Below are positions 7,370 through 15,833 of a stretch of DNA of 38,840 bases, in pieces; the first letter of the stretch is position 1, and each line of letters begins with the position of its first letter. The notes under the pieces are model-generated. The model made no database searches. It saw only the letters and a program-made list of their open reading frames with translations, and was not told where the DNA came from. Source of the stretch: a virus; the IMG/VR virus record IMGVR_UViG_3300025133_000286, positions 1 to 38,840 of that record; one strand, written 5' to 3'. The translations under genes were made by a program, and so were the position numbers.

Positions 7370-10300
7370 CTATTCTCCCTCACCCATGTTACCAAACATT
7401 CTTATGTACCTAGTCCTAGTCTTTTCTTTGATGTCTTTAACCCAGACACTATCTTTGGCTGCTCTCATTTGTACTCTCCTCATGGCTAACGGGTCACCTA
7501 ACCATTTCTGATAGGCTGCTGCTTTGTGTGTCAACATTCTTCTCTCGGCAGGGTCATCAGACGTGTGAATCCTTGCCCTTGTTTTCTTAATTTGTTTAAG
7601 GATGTCACGTTCAGTTTCCTTCTGTGTTTCCATCTTCTTAATCATGTCAAACATATCCTCAGTGTCTTTAAGAGAGATACCAAGAAGTTGCCCCATGGCT
7701 GCTGCTTTAGGTACATCAAGGATTAGGTTACCTCTACCATCATTGATCATGTTGTGGTTGAAAACAAAGAGAGCCTTCTGTGATCTTTTAAATGTATTGA
7801 TATTCTGAAGTACTTCATTCATGGCCTCTGGTATGATATCCTCCACACCAATGGACTCAGCTCTGTAATACTTAAAGACATCAACAATACTTCCGACAAT
7901 GTCACCACCAATGGCACCACCAGCACCAAAGATCAGGGAGATAGATGGGTCTTCGATGACCTTCTCGTACATGTCCTCAAGTGCTTCAGCCACACCTACC
8001 CTGTCAGCAAAGTTAGTGTTGACACCAAGGAGAGGACTGAAGATCAACCTGTCCCAACCGCCTGTCTCCAACCATAACCTTACTTCCTCACTCTCTGGTT
8101 TACCAGATGAGTTATCAATGAGGTAATCTGCAAGAGGTACACCAGCAGTGCCATACATCAAGGCTTGACCAACCATCAGACGTGTACGTTGTGCAGGTGT
8201 GAACTTCTTACTTCCAAAGGCTGTCATTGTCTCCAACATACGTGCAGGGTATGCATAGAACTGAGTAGCCAAGGATGTAACCCCATCTTGCCACCATGCT
8301 TTACTGGCCCCTGTCATGTTCATTGAGTAGTCGTCTGCTCTTTTACGTAGATGTTTAATACCTTCAAAGGAACGTAGGTCCAAATCAGGTTTAAGTTGTT
8401 TAGCTTCTCTCCACGCTATACCATAGGCAACCAGTCTGTTCCATCTTTCAGATTCATAGAAGAACATACGTGATGTCTCCCTCATGTCCTTGGCTGCACC
8501 CAACACTTTACCTGTTGATGACACACCTGTCTGTCCTTCAAGGGCTAATTCACCACCTATGTCCATCAAACCTGACTCTTTAAGGGACTTGACCATGTCA
8601 ACAAACTCTTCCTTCTCGACACCATGTAGCCCTTTGAGTTTATTAGCCACAAATTTGTCCATGTCCTTGGCTGCACTCAGGTATGCCAGACGTAATGCTG
8701 GTGCCTGATACATTGCCTTGGCTCCATGTACTGGACTGAGGGACAACGCAGCAAACATAGTCTGTGTCTGGATGAGTAGCTGACTTGGATCAAAGAAACC
8801 CAACTTAGTATCAAAAGCTACACTACGTATGGCTTTGACAGGGTCTTTCTCAAGTATCCAGTTCATTGGTTTCTTAACCTTGTTAGGCAAAGAGCTTCCA
8901 TCCACCCAGTGTTGCAGGGATTCTTTCAAGGAGTCTAAGTATTCACCTTCTCTGGTACGTACCTCTAAGTTCCTACGTACACTCTCCCTCAATGTTTCTA
9001 GTTGATTCACCACTGTCTTATCTGTACTGCCTACGTTCTTATTGAACTGTCCGTTCTTGAAAGCATCCACAGCATTGGTGTGCTTGGTAGTTAGTTTACC
9101 TTTGGCTGCTGCATACCAAGACTCAATGGCCTCCAGTCGGTAGGTAGCCATGGTCCCATTACGAAGTGCTATGTCAAGACGCTTACCTACTTCATCAAAG
9201 ACATCAATAGTCTCAGCATACTCAGGAGTACCAGGTGACGATTTAGCAGTTCTTAGGTGGGGACTACGTTTACTATAGATAGACCTACCACTTGTCATGT
9301 ACCAGTTAGCTTGGGTTGTTTCTTCATCGTACCAATGACCTACAAACTTCTTGTCTCTACCTCCATTGGCCTTCAAGTCCTCCATCTTCTTAGTGATACC
9401 CTGATCATAGACAACTTCAAAGGGATGTTCTGTCATCTCCCCGTCATCCATCAGTTTCTTTATGCGTGTAAACGAGATAGTATCATCATCAAGAAGTTCT
9501 CTTAGGTAATGAAGACTATCTTCCTCTGACCAGATGTCACTGAACGTATTGTTTTTGTAGTTGTCGTACTCTTTCAAGACTAAGTTCCACTTATCTGCAA
9601 ACTCCTCTGCTGCTTCCTTAGTCACGTTGACATTATGTGTCTTATCGTTGAGGATAGCCAGACCTTCCCTACCCAAGGCAGTTGTATTGGCTTGTTTCAC
9701 AAAGAACTTACCTTCATACGTCCTGAAACCGGGGCTGTAGTTAAGTACACGTTGAGGAAGAGGTTTGAGTTGGTGTTTAGAAGACTTCTCCAAGAGAACA
9801 TTCTTGACTTTAACACCTTTCAATGTGATATGTTCTTTGAGTTCAATGATGGTTGACCCTGCCTTTGGTTCAGTGACTACTTTGTGTGTGTAATAGTCAT
9901 GTACTGGCCCTTTTGGTTCTGTCACCTGTCTGCCCAAGGCTTGTCCTTCAGGTAAGTCGAGTGTTCTCCAACCCATATGGTGTAGTTCATCGCGATACGC
10001 TGTGTTTGACATGTCATAACTGATGTCAGCTATGTCCCTTGTGGTGTAGTAAGCAAGTATCTCACTGTCTGTTGGTCGTCTACCCAATGCCACATTCATT
10101 TCTTCTACATTTAAGTAGTGATCCAGTTCTTTTTTCTGTCCGTACTCAAATAAAGTGTTGACAGTCTCCCTTGTCTCTTTGTTTGTCTTTTGTAGTGTCT
10201 TCAACATAGGTTTGAGAACCTGATGAGCCAAAGCCTGACGTGCAAACTGACTGCTCTTGATGGATTCTATCCACCTAGTTGGTGTATATAAGTCAGGACT

Positions 10301-11845
10301 CAATAGAAACTTCTTGAGTGTGCTTGCCCTACCAGCAGATGAGGGATCAACAGCCCTGATCACACCAGTGTCATCTAGTTTTGTCTTGTGTACACGAATG
10401 AAGTAACCTTCACCATAGATATCGTCAGCCTTCATGACTGTGGCATCAAGCATTCCATTGTTCTCGATTGTATTCTCTGCCCACTCTTTGTTCCTGAAGA
10501 CAGCACCAGTCTTTGTACCTATGTCTATGTCTGCCACACCACGTGCTGTTGCGTTCTTAATGTCAAGTACACGTCCGTCCCAACCGTTAGTGGCTACATC
10601 ATCAACCATGTCAGCAAGTTCTTCTGGGGAGAGGTAACCTAACTGTTCATCTACAATCTTCTGTGCAGCCTCCCTACGTACTTGGTTCTCTTTGAGTGTA
10701 TTGATGACACCAGCAGACGCATAGTCTTCGATGTGACCTACGCCATGTATCCTTGCAGAGGTAGGGAGGACATCATGTGCTGCAGAGGCACCAACACCAG
10801 CCTCAACATCTGCTGCACCCAGTTCATTACGAATCATTCTATTACCAGATGCTGATGCATAAGCGTTGAAACCACCTTGAACTGTCTGTTTGACGATGTT
10901 CTTTGTGGCTGCAGCAATTCCGGGTACGTTAGGGGTATCCAATACATGTAAGATATTCTGTAAGTTATACGTCTTACCCTCAACACCTATGTCCTCACCA
11001 GTTGTAAGGAAGGAACGCCAAGCCTCTTGCATCAACACTTCGTTCTTACCTACAAAGGCACTTCCTTCTTCGATACTTCTACGTAACTCTGGTAGTTTCT
11101 CAATCAACTCTTCAGGGCTTACTTTACTACTAAGTAGCCACTCACCTTCCTCTATCTGTCTTCCTGTGGGATTGAATAAAGAACTCTCGTAGTCCACATC
11201 TTCAACATTACCTAACATGGATGTGGTCCAGTTAAGGGGAACAACCATACTCAAGTAGTTTACGACAGTATCCCCTAGTCCTGTATTCTCTTGGTCCACT
11301 GTGGCTCTATCTATCTCTTTCTTCAGGATAGCTACCTTTTTATTGAAGTCCTCAATCTTACCAAAAGCATCTCTGCCACTACCTTCAACATCCCCTTCAT
11401 AGTTGAATGCAGCGATACCAGCCATTGATGGGTCAGTCATTGAAGTCTCTGTCAAATACTCCATGGCTGATTCAATGTATGCTGTCTCTTTCTCCTCCTG
11501 TACTTTGTATGCTTCATACTGTAAGGCAGCTTTACCTAAGTCAGACACATCATAGACTTCTTTCTCAAGTACCTTCATACGTAAGGCAAGTCTGTCTATC
11601 TCTCTGGCGTGACTGATTTCTTCCTCTGCAGCATCTGTACCAAGAGCCTCTATCTGTTCTTCGTTTAACTTCTTGAGTTCTAAATAACCTTGTGAGACTT
11701 CTTCTTGTTTCTCTGTTAGGTTATGGTACTCTTGAGCCAAGGTCAATAACGATGCAGTCTCACCTCTCTGTTTCAAGGAGGGTTTATGAGCAGGGACTGT
11801 CGGCTCAGGTATCGTTAGATCGTGGAGTGGAGACATATCAGTCAT
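7370..11845 (-). CDS. Giant internal virion protein, 1491 aa (T7 gp16-position)
   Basis: The largest gene in the window, a 1491-residue protein with long charged helices at the N-terminus (about 40-110), a mixed middle, and a C-terminal region with amphipathic segments and a hydrophobic glycine-rich patch (LIFGAGGAIGGDIVGSIV). Size and position match the gp16-type ejection protein of the T7 supergroup. I see no lytic transglycosylase signature, so any cell-wall opening during entry must come from elsewhere. The ATG shares a base with the upstream TAA (TAATG) and has no strong SD, implying coupling to the gp14-like gene. Confidence 0.72.
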   Translation of the reverse strand: MTDMSPLHDLTIPEPTVPAHKPSLKQRGETASLLTLAQEYHNLTEKQEEVSQGYLELKKLNEEQIEALGTDAAEEEISHAREIDRLALRMKVLEKEVYDVSDLGKAALQYEAYKVQEEKETAYIESAMEYLTETSMTDPSMAGIAAFNYEGDVEGSGRDAFGKIEDFNKKVAILKKEIDRATVDQENTGLGDTVVNYLSMVVPLNWTTSMLGNVEDVDYESSLFNPTGRQIEEGEWLLSSKVSPEELIEKLPELRRSIEEGSAFVGKNEVLMQEAWRSFLTTGEDIGVEGKTYNLQNILHVLDTPNVPGIAAATKNIVKQTVQGGFNAYASASGNRMIRNELGAADVEAGVGASAAHDVLPTSARIHGVGHIEDYASAGVINTLKENQVRREAAQKIVDEQLGYLSPEELADMVDDVATNGWDGRVLDIKNATARGVADIDIGTKTGAVFRNKEWAENTIENNGMLDATVMKADDIYGEGYFIRVHKTKLDDTGVIRAVDPSSAGRASTLKKFLLSPDLYTPTRWIESIKSSQFARQALAHQVLKPMLKTLQKTNKETRETVNTLFEYGQKKELDHYLNVEEMNVALGRRPTDSEILAYYTTRDIADISYDMSNTAYRDELHHMGWRTLDLPEGQALGRQVTEPKGPVHDYYTHKVVTEPKAGSTIIELKEHITLKGVKVKNVLLEKSSKHQLKPLPQRVLNYSPGFRTYEGKFFVKQANTTALGREGLAILNDKTHNVNVTKEAAEEFADKWNLVLKEYDNYKNNTFSDIWSEEDSLHYLRELLDDDTISFTRIKKLMDDGEMTEHPFEVVYDQGITKKMEDLKANGGRDKKFVGHWYDEETTQANWYMTSGRSIYSKRSPHLRTAKSSPGTPEYAETIDVFDEVGKRLDIALRNGTMATYRLEAIESWYAAAKGKLTTKHTNAVDAFKNGQFNKNVGSTDKTVVNQLETLRESVRRNLEVRTREGEYLDSLKESLQHWVDGSSLPNKVKKPMNWILEKDPVKAIRSVAFDTKLGFFDPSQLLIQTQTMFAALSLSPVHGAKAMYQAPALRLAYLSAAKDMDKFVANKLKGLHGVEKEEFVDMVKSLKESGLMDIGGELALEGQTGVSSTGKVLGAAKDMRETSRMFFYESERWNRLVAYGIAWREAKQLKPDLDLRSFEGIKHLRKRADDYSMNMTGASKAWWQDGVTSLATQFYAYPARMLETMTAFGSKKFTPAQRTRLMVGQALMYGTAGVPLADYLIDNSSGKPESEEVRLWLETGGWDRLIFSPLLGVNTNFADRVGVAEALEDMYEKVIEDPSISLIFGAGGAIGGDIVGSIVDVFKYYRAESIGVEDIIPEAMNEVLQNINTFKRSQKALFVFNHNMINDGRGNLILDVPKAAAMGQLLGISLKDTEDMFDMIKKMETQKETERDILKQIKKTRARIHTSDDPAERRMLTHKAAAYQKWLGDPLAMRRVQMRAAKDSVWVKDIKEKTRTRYIRMFGNMGEGE

Positions 11846-12318
11846 TAAGTAAACATCCCTGCAATTGCTTTCCTGTTGGTGAAGATAGTTCCACCTATTC
11901 CTCCTATACTCCTTGCGAAGTTCTGATCACTCAGTGCAGAGGTGCGTTGACTTCCGAAAATACTGGCCTGTTGCATGTATTGTGTGGCTTGTTTTGCGTA
12001 TCCTTGTGACCTATTGAGGAAGTTAGTCTCACTGCCAAACTGACTACTGAAGGAACCAAAAGCACCTGCAACACTTCCTTGTGCACCACGTACTGTTGCA
12101 GCACTCACTGCACTGGCCCTCTTCAGGCGTGTCTCACGTACTAGACGGAGTCTCTCCCTTGACATACGCAGTGCATCTTGTTTCCTACGTACCTCTTGCG
12201 CCTTGTTAGTAGCCTCAACACGCTGTCTGTCTGCCTTGGCAGCTTCTTTACCTGCTGAGTATGAACTATAGGCACCGTAAGCTTGTAAGGCTAAACCAGC
12301 CCAGCCGAATAAACTCAT
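11845..12318 (-). CDS. Internal virion protein, gp14-like
   Basis: A 157-residue basic, Ala/Ser/Arg-rich protein with a hydrophobic N-terminus (LFGWAGLALQAYGAYSSYSAG), a long coiled coil (about 28-70) and a Gly/Ser-rich second half. This is the composition and size of small podoviral internal core proteins such as T7 gp14, thought to form the outer-membrane pore on ejection. It sits directly after tail tube B and before the two large internal proteins. GGAGG precedes the ATG. Confidence 0.75.
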   Translation of the reverse strand: MSLFGWAGLALQAYGAYSSYSAGKEAAKADRQRVEATNKAQEVRRKQDALRMSRERLRLVRETRLKRASAVSAATVRGAQGSVAGAFGSFSSQFGSETNFLNRSQGYAKQATQYMQQASIFGSQRTSALSDQNFARSIGGIGGTIFTNRKAIAGMFT

Positions 12319-12320
12319 GT

Positions 12321-14543
12321 CTAAGCCTCCGTGTTAATACTGTAACGTAGTGACCAGCCATACAGATCAAAGTCTTTGCCATCTTCAGCCTCAAACCTTA
12401 AGTGTAACGATCTGCCTTTACCACGTACTTTGTTTCTTGTCATTGTCACTGGGAATCCATTGTCGAAATCTAGGCTGTCAGGTGTCTTGTCATAGCCCTG
12501 CAGTATACGGTAGCACTGTTGACTTCTGCCCCACTTACTGCTGTTGCTATGGTCTGCGTAGTCCCACTTGGCTTGCATGTAACAACCACTTGGATTGACT
12601 AGGTCGTAACCACCACTGCCATCGCTCACATAGCCTGTCTCAGTACGTCGAAGGAATGTATGTACATAGACAGCCTCCCTGAAGTTAATGATATCGCCCT
12701 CAAGCAGATACCCTGTCTCAAAGTAACTATCGAAGATTTTACCAGTGCCATCAGAAGTCTCCCAATCATAGAATGAATTGTTATTGAGCAGACTGAATGT
12801 CCACTCAGTGTTAGTCACTCCAGGAATGGCAGTCATGAACATTGTACTTGTCTGTCCACCACCAGTGACCTGTTGTTCTGCAGTCACTTGATCACTGGAT
12901 GAGTCAACCACATTGGCACCACTGCTGTCCACCACATCTGCTGTCTGTGTGACAGTGAACAATGATGGCAGTGTGAAGATACCAGTAACATAGGGGCTGT
13001 CTGTGTCCAATGACTCTACTCTGCTGGGATAGAAAGCTCCCAAGGTGGTGTCAAAGTCAAGGACTTCCGTGTATTGGTACCTGTCTGTGGTTGTGTTACC
13101 ATCAACATTATACAGATAAGTAACCTTCCTAGTGACTGCGTCATAGCTGCCCTGTGCATAGCGTTTACTCCCTGCTGGGATGTCCTCATCATAGAAGGAC
13201 TGAATAGTTTTCTCTGTCAGTGATTGAGCTTCAAGTCTGTCAGTCACTTGGTTACGTCCCAAGGTATATATTCCTCTGTCAGACCACCAGATTGGAGCAC
13301 CCTCAATGTCAACCAGTGTCTTAGCACCAACGATGCCAATGCTACTTACCTTACTCACACTGTAGTCTGTTGGGGTGAAACCACCTGACCCACCACTGAC
13401 TTCCCATAGCCCATTGTCTGCATACACAAGGATACTACTCCCTGTGACAAACAGACGTATGATGTTACCAGCTTCAGGGATGACAATCACGCCACCGTCA
13501 GTGTCAATCAAGTCACTGATCTCTTCACTGGTTGGATCAGCCTCTTGGTAGCAACGACCTATCTTGGCTTCATCCTCAATGATCTGACTGAAGAAGATAT
13601 GACCACTGAGTGTACTCTCAATTGGACCACCATACCATGCACGACCAGCAAAGAAGCTGACACATCCAGGTCTGTTGTCTGTTGTCACTGTGTCAAGACC
13701 ACTCAGTCCACTTACATTGTCCCTGTCCTTATTGAATGGATCAAGGATGTAGTGTCCACGTGGTGCCAGTGTGTTACCATAAAATATCTTACTTAACTCA
13801 GCAGGATCAAAGTCATTACTACTGTTCTTTGCCACCCACCACTGCTTATTGTTTCCTGGGTACTTACCCTGACTTGACTTGTATGTACTGATTGGATCAG
13901 CAACACTGCCACCAGGACTTACCCAACCCTGATTACGTAGGTTGTAGTTGTGCTCAGTGCTGAGTGTTGCAATCTCTTCATCAATCTCAAGGCTGTCATC
14001 AACACCATCAAAGTCCCTGATCTGGATACCAATCTCTGTGTTGGTGATGCTGTCTGTGTCACTGTCATAGGAGACATAGAATGGTTTGAGTTTCTTACCA
14101 CTGATGAAGAAGTAACCTTTACCACTGTCAGTGATTACCTGCTCAGTGCCCACGTCTGTTGCTGCTGGTGCTGCAAAGGCACTCAGGTCAGTTGTGAAAG
14201 ACTTCATGCCATCACTCATGGGGTCACTGCCAGCATCAAAGTAATAGAGTGTATCATCTACTTGAATGACAATGAAGGTAAGACCACCATCACCACCCAC
14301 GTTTGTCCACTCCATTGCCTGAATAGCCTGTGTCTCCCACAATGCATTGGCAATACTCTCTGATGTGGCTGAGTAGCCTGACTCATAGTCAATGCCAAGA
14401 CGACGACTTACATTGCCCTGTCTGTTGAAGATACAGTTAAGTGCATCACTCACAGCATTCTCAGGGTACGTCAGTGGTGTCGCCTCAGTGACTAAACCAG
14501 CCACATAAGTATTGTATGTCTTAGACGCTGCTTGCCTTGGCAT
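12321..14543 (-). CDS. Tail tubular protein B (nozzle), T7 gp12-like
   Basis: A 740-residue beta-rich protein that starts MPRQAASKTYNTYVAGLVTE. The N-terminal pattern, with PENAVSDALNC and NVSRRLGIDYE, is characteristic of podoviral tail tube B/nozzle proteins, and T7 gp12 is 794 aa. It forms the distal tail tube below the adaptor and contacts the fibres. Repeated Asp/Gly/Thr loops and a propeller-like series (FVTGSSILVYADNGLWEVSG) fit that fold. Its neighbours are tail tube A upstream and the internal proteins downstream. The SD is distant (about 11 nt), and the start overlaps the end of the previous gene. Confidence 0.85.
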   Translation of the reverse strand: MPRQAASKTYNTYVAGLVTEATPLTYPENAVSDALNCIFNRQGNVSRRLGIDYESGYSATSESIANALWETQAIQAMEWTNVGGDGGLTFIVIQVDDTLYYFDAGSDPMSDGMKSFTTDLSAFAAPAATDVGTEQVITDSGKGYFFISGKKLKPFYVSYDSDTDSITNTEIGIQIRDFDGVDDSLEIDEEIATLSTEHNYNLRNQGWVSPGGSVADPISTYKSSQGKYPGNNKQWWVAKNSSNDFDPAELSKIFYGNTLAPRGHYILDPFNKDRDNVSGLSGLDTVTTDNRPGCVSFFAGRAWYGGPIESTLSGHIFFSQIIEDEAKIGRCYQEADPTSEEISDLIDTDGGVIVIPEAGNIIRLFVTGSSILVYADNGLWEVSGGSGGFTPTDYSVSKVSSIGIVGAKTLVDIEGAPIWWSDRGIYTLGRNQVTDRLEAQSLTEKTIQSFYDEDIPAGSKRYAQGSYDAVTRKVTYLYNVDGNTTTDRYQYTEVLDFDTTLGAFYPSRVESLDTDSPYVTGIFTLPSLFTVTQTADVVDSSGANVVDSSSDQVTAEQQVTGGGQTSTMFMTAIPGVTNTEWTFSLLNNNSFYDWETSDGTGKIFDSYFETGYLLEGDIINFREAVYVHTFLRRTETGYVSDGSGGYDLVNPSGCYMQAKWDYADHSNSSKWGRSQQCYRILQGYDKTPDSLDFDNGFPVTMTRNKVRGKGRSLHLRFEAEDGKDFDLYGWSLRYSINTEA

Positions 14544-14811
14544 TTTGTTTAGGTTTCCTTGTTCCTTTGAGCTTCAACTCAGGTGGCTTCTTGTTCTCAC
14601 CAGCCCGTAGAGGCTTCAGTCCATCTACATACTTATCAATGGCTTTACGACAGTCACGTATGTTTGTGAATGCATTCATCAGGTAGTCAGGTAGGTTACC
14701 TTTGTCTTGTTTGGCATAGAAGAAACCAAAAGGATTACGTACTACAATGCTGATGTTCACTCCACGTCCAGTTGGTACTGAATCATATTCTTCCACGAGT
14801 CTTTCGTCCAT
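14521..14811 (-). CDS. Hypothetical tail-region protein, 96 aa
   Basis: A 96-residue protein wedged between tail tubes A and B, overlapping both (29 bp with A, 23 bp with B). The first half is mixed alpha/beta (GVNISIVVRNPFGFFYAKQ); the C-terminus is very basic (KLKGTRKPKQNAK), suggesting nucleic-acid contact. Small genes at this position are common in marine podoviruses, but I know no function for this one. Confidence 0.7.
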   Translation of the reverse strand: MDERLVEEYDSVPTGRGVNISIVVRNPFGFFYAKQDKGNLPDYLMNAFTNIRDCRKAIDKYVDGLKPLRAGENKKPPELKLKGTRKPKQNAKASSV

Positions 14812-15544
14812 AGTCTGGTCCTCTCACTATGTTATCAATGTTTGACTTATCGTTCTGCCAAGTGCTACGTTGTCTTGTGGCTGCTTGTTCAGCCTTGGGG
14901 TTGGCAGACTGTTTGAGTTCCACAAAGGCCAATGACTTAGCTTCATTGATCAGTAGTGGGAATAGACTGCTGTCCAGGTCTGGTGTGAATGTATCACTGA
15001 ATGTCCATACAGGTTCCTTGGTGCCATACACCATGAACTTACTTGACTGCAGTGTGTTGTCTACTTCGTTATCAAAGGAATCAAAGATCATGTACTCATC
15101 ATCATATGACGTGTAGTACTCTGGTGCAGTGTCATTACGTATCAACACTTTACCACCAGTGATGCTTACTGTCTGTATTGTACTATCAGTTGAGTCCCTT
15201 GTCAAGACTAAAGTTGTAAAATCTTCTGGTGCAAGGTAACTAATGTCTGCATAGTTCAGTCTTGTCTCACCATCAGCAATCTTATTGTACCGTACACTGA
15301 CAATCTGACTGACACCATCAGGTAATTTCATGTGTGTTGGCTGATCTGTATCACTCAGTGCTGTGAGTTCAAGGACTGTCCTGTGCTCTGGTATCTTCAG
15401 TTGGTTGATCAAGTCAAAGTAAGCTCTGCGTACAATGAAGGCAACCTGCTCAGACTCAATGGTGTCTGAATAGCTATTGACTGTGTCACTGTCCATTGAA
15501 GACAATATCTCTTGTACTATGTCCAGTAGTGTACTCTTGGGCAT
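14783..15544 (-). CDS. Tail tubular protein A (adaptor), T7 gp11-like
   Basis: A 253-residue head-to-tail adaptor. The N-terminal helices (TLLDIVQEILSSMDSD and AFIVRRAYFDLINQ) followed by PEHRTVLELTAL and a beta-rich body (HMKLPDGVSQIVSVRYNK) are the usual pattern for podoviral tail tube A. It should form the ring joining the portal to tail tube B; T7 gp11 is 196 aa, so this version is longer. The start overlaps the upstream stop (TGATG) behind TTGGAGGG. Confidence 0.85.
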   Translation of the reverse strand: MPKSTLLDIVQEILSSMDSDTVNSYSDTIESEQVAFIVRRAYFDLINQLKIPEHRTVLELTALSDTDQPTHMKLPDGVSQIVSVRYNKIADGETRLNYADISYLAPEDFTTLVLTRDSTDSTIQTVSITGGKVLIRNDTAPEYYTSYDDEYMIFDSFDNEVDNTLQSSKFMVYGTKEPVWTFSDTFTPDLDSSLFPLLINEAKSLAFVELKQSANPKAEQAATRQRSTWQNDKSNIDNIVRGPDYGRKTRGRI

Positions 15545-15804
15545 CAGTGTGTCCCTCCAACTTCAGTGATAAATTTCCATACAGCCATGCTGAAACCTCC
15601 TAACATTGTGAAGACACCAGCACCCTTCAGTATTACCTTACGTGCAACAGAGTTAGCCAATAGTTCGTCGTGTATCTTACCCATCATCTCTTCTTCATGT
15701 TTGATGTGTTCCTTGAACATACCTTTGATCTCCTTGACATCATCTCTGTTCTTCTTCACAGACTCCTCAAGGGTGACTAGACGCTCTGCTGTCTCAATGT
15801 CCAT
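15544..15804 (-). CDS. Coiled-coil plus C-terminal TM protein (XhlA-like)
   Basis: An 86-residue protein with an N-terminal coiled coil (about 4-45, TAERLVTLEESVKKNRDDVK) and a single hydrophobic segment near the C-terminus (GAGVFTMLGGFSMAVW). This resembles XhlA/hemolysin-type phage holin accessory proteins. It lies among tail genes, far from the holin-endolysin pair, so it might instead be a second membrane-active lysis protein or a virion factor. ATG at 15804 has AAGGAAAG upstream; an earlier in-frame ATG pair at 15837 overlaps the previous stop but lacks an SD. Confidence 0.65.
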   Translation of the reverse strand: MDIETAERLVTLEESVKKNRDDVKEIKGMFKEHIKHEEEMMGKIHDELLANSVARKVILKGAGVFTMLGGFSMAVWKFITEVGGTH

Positions 15805-15833
15805 TGTTCTTCTTTCCTTGCCTTGGTATGACA

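Noticed and set aside
7370-11845. A lytic transglycosylase domain expected by analogy with T7 gp16.
   Set aside because: No Glu-centred transglycosylase motif could be found by reading the N-terminal region.
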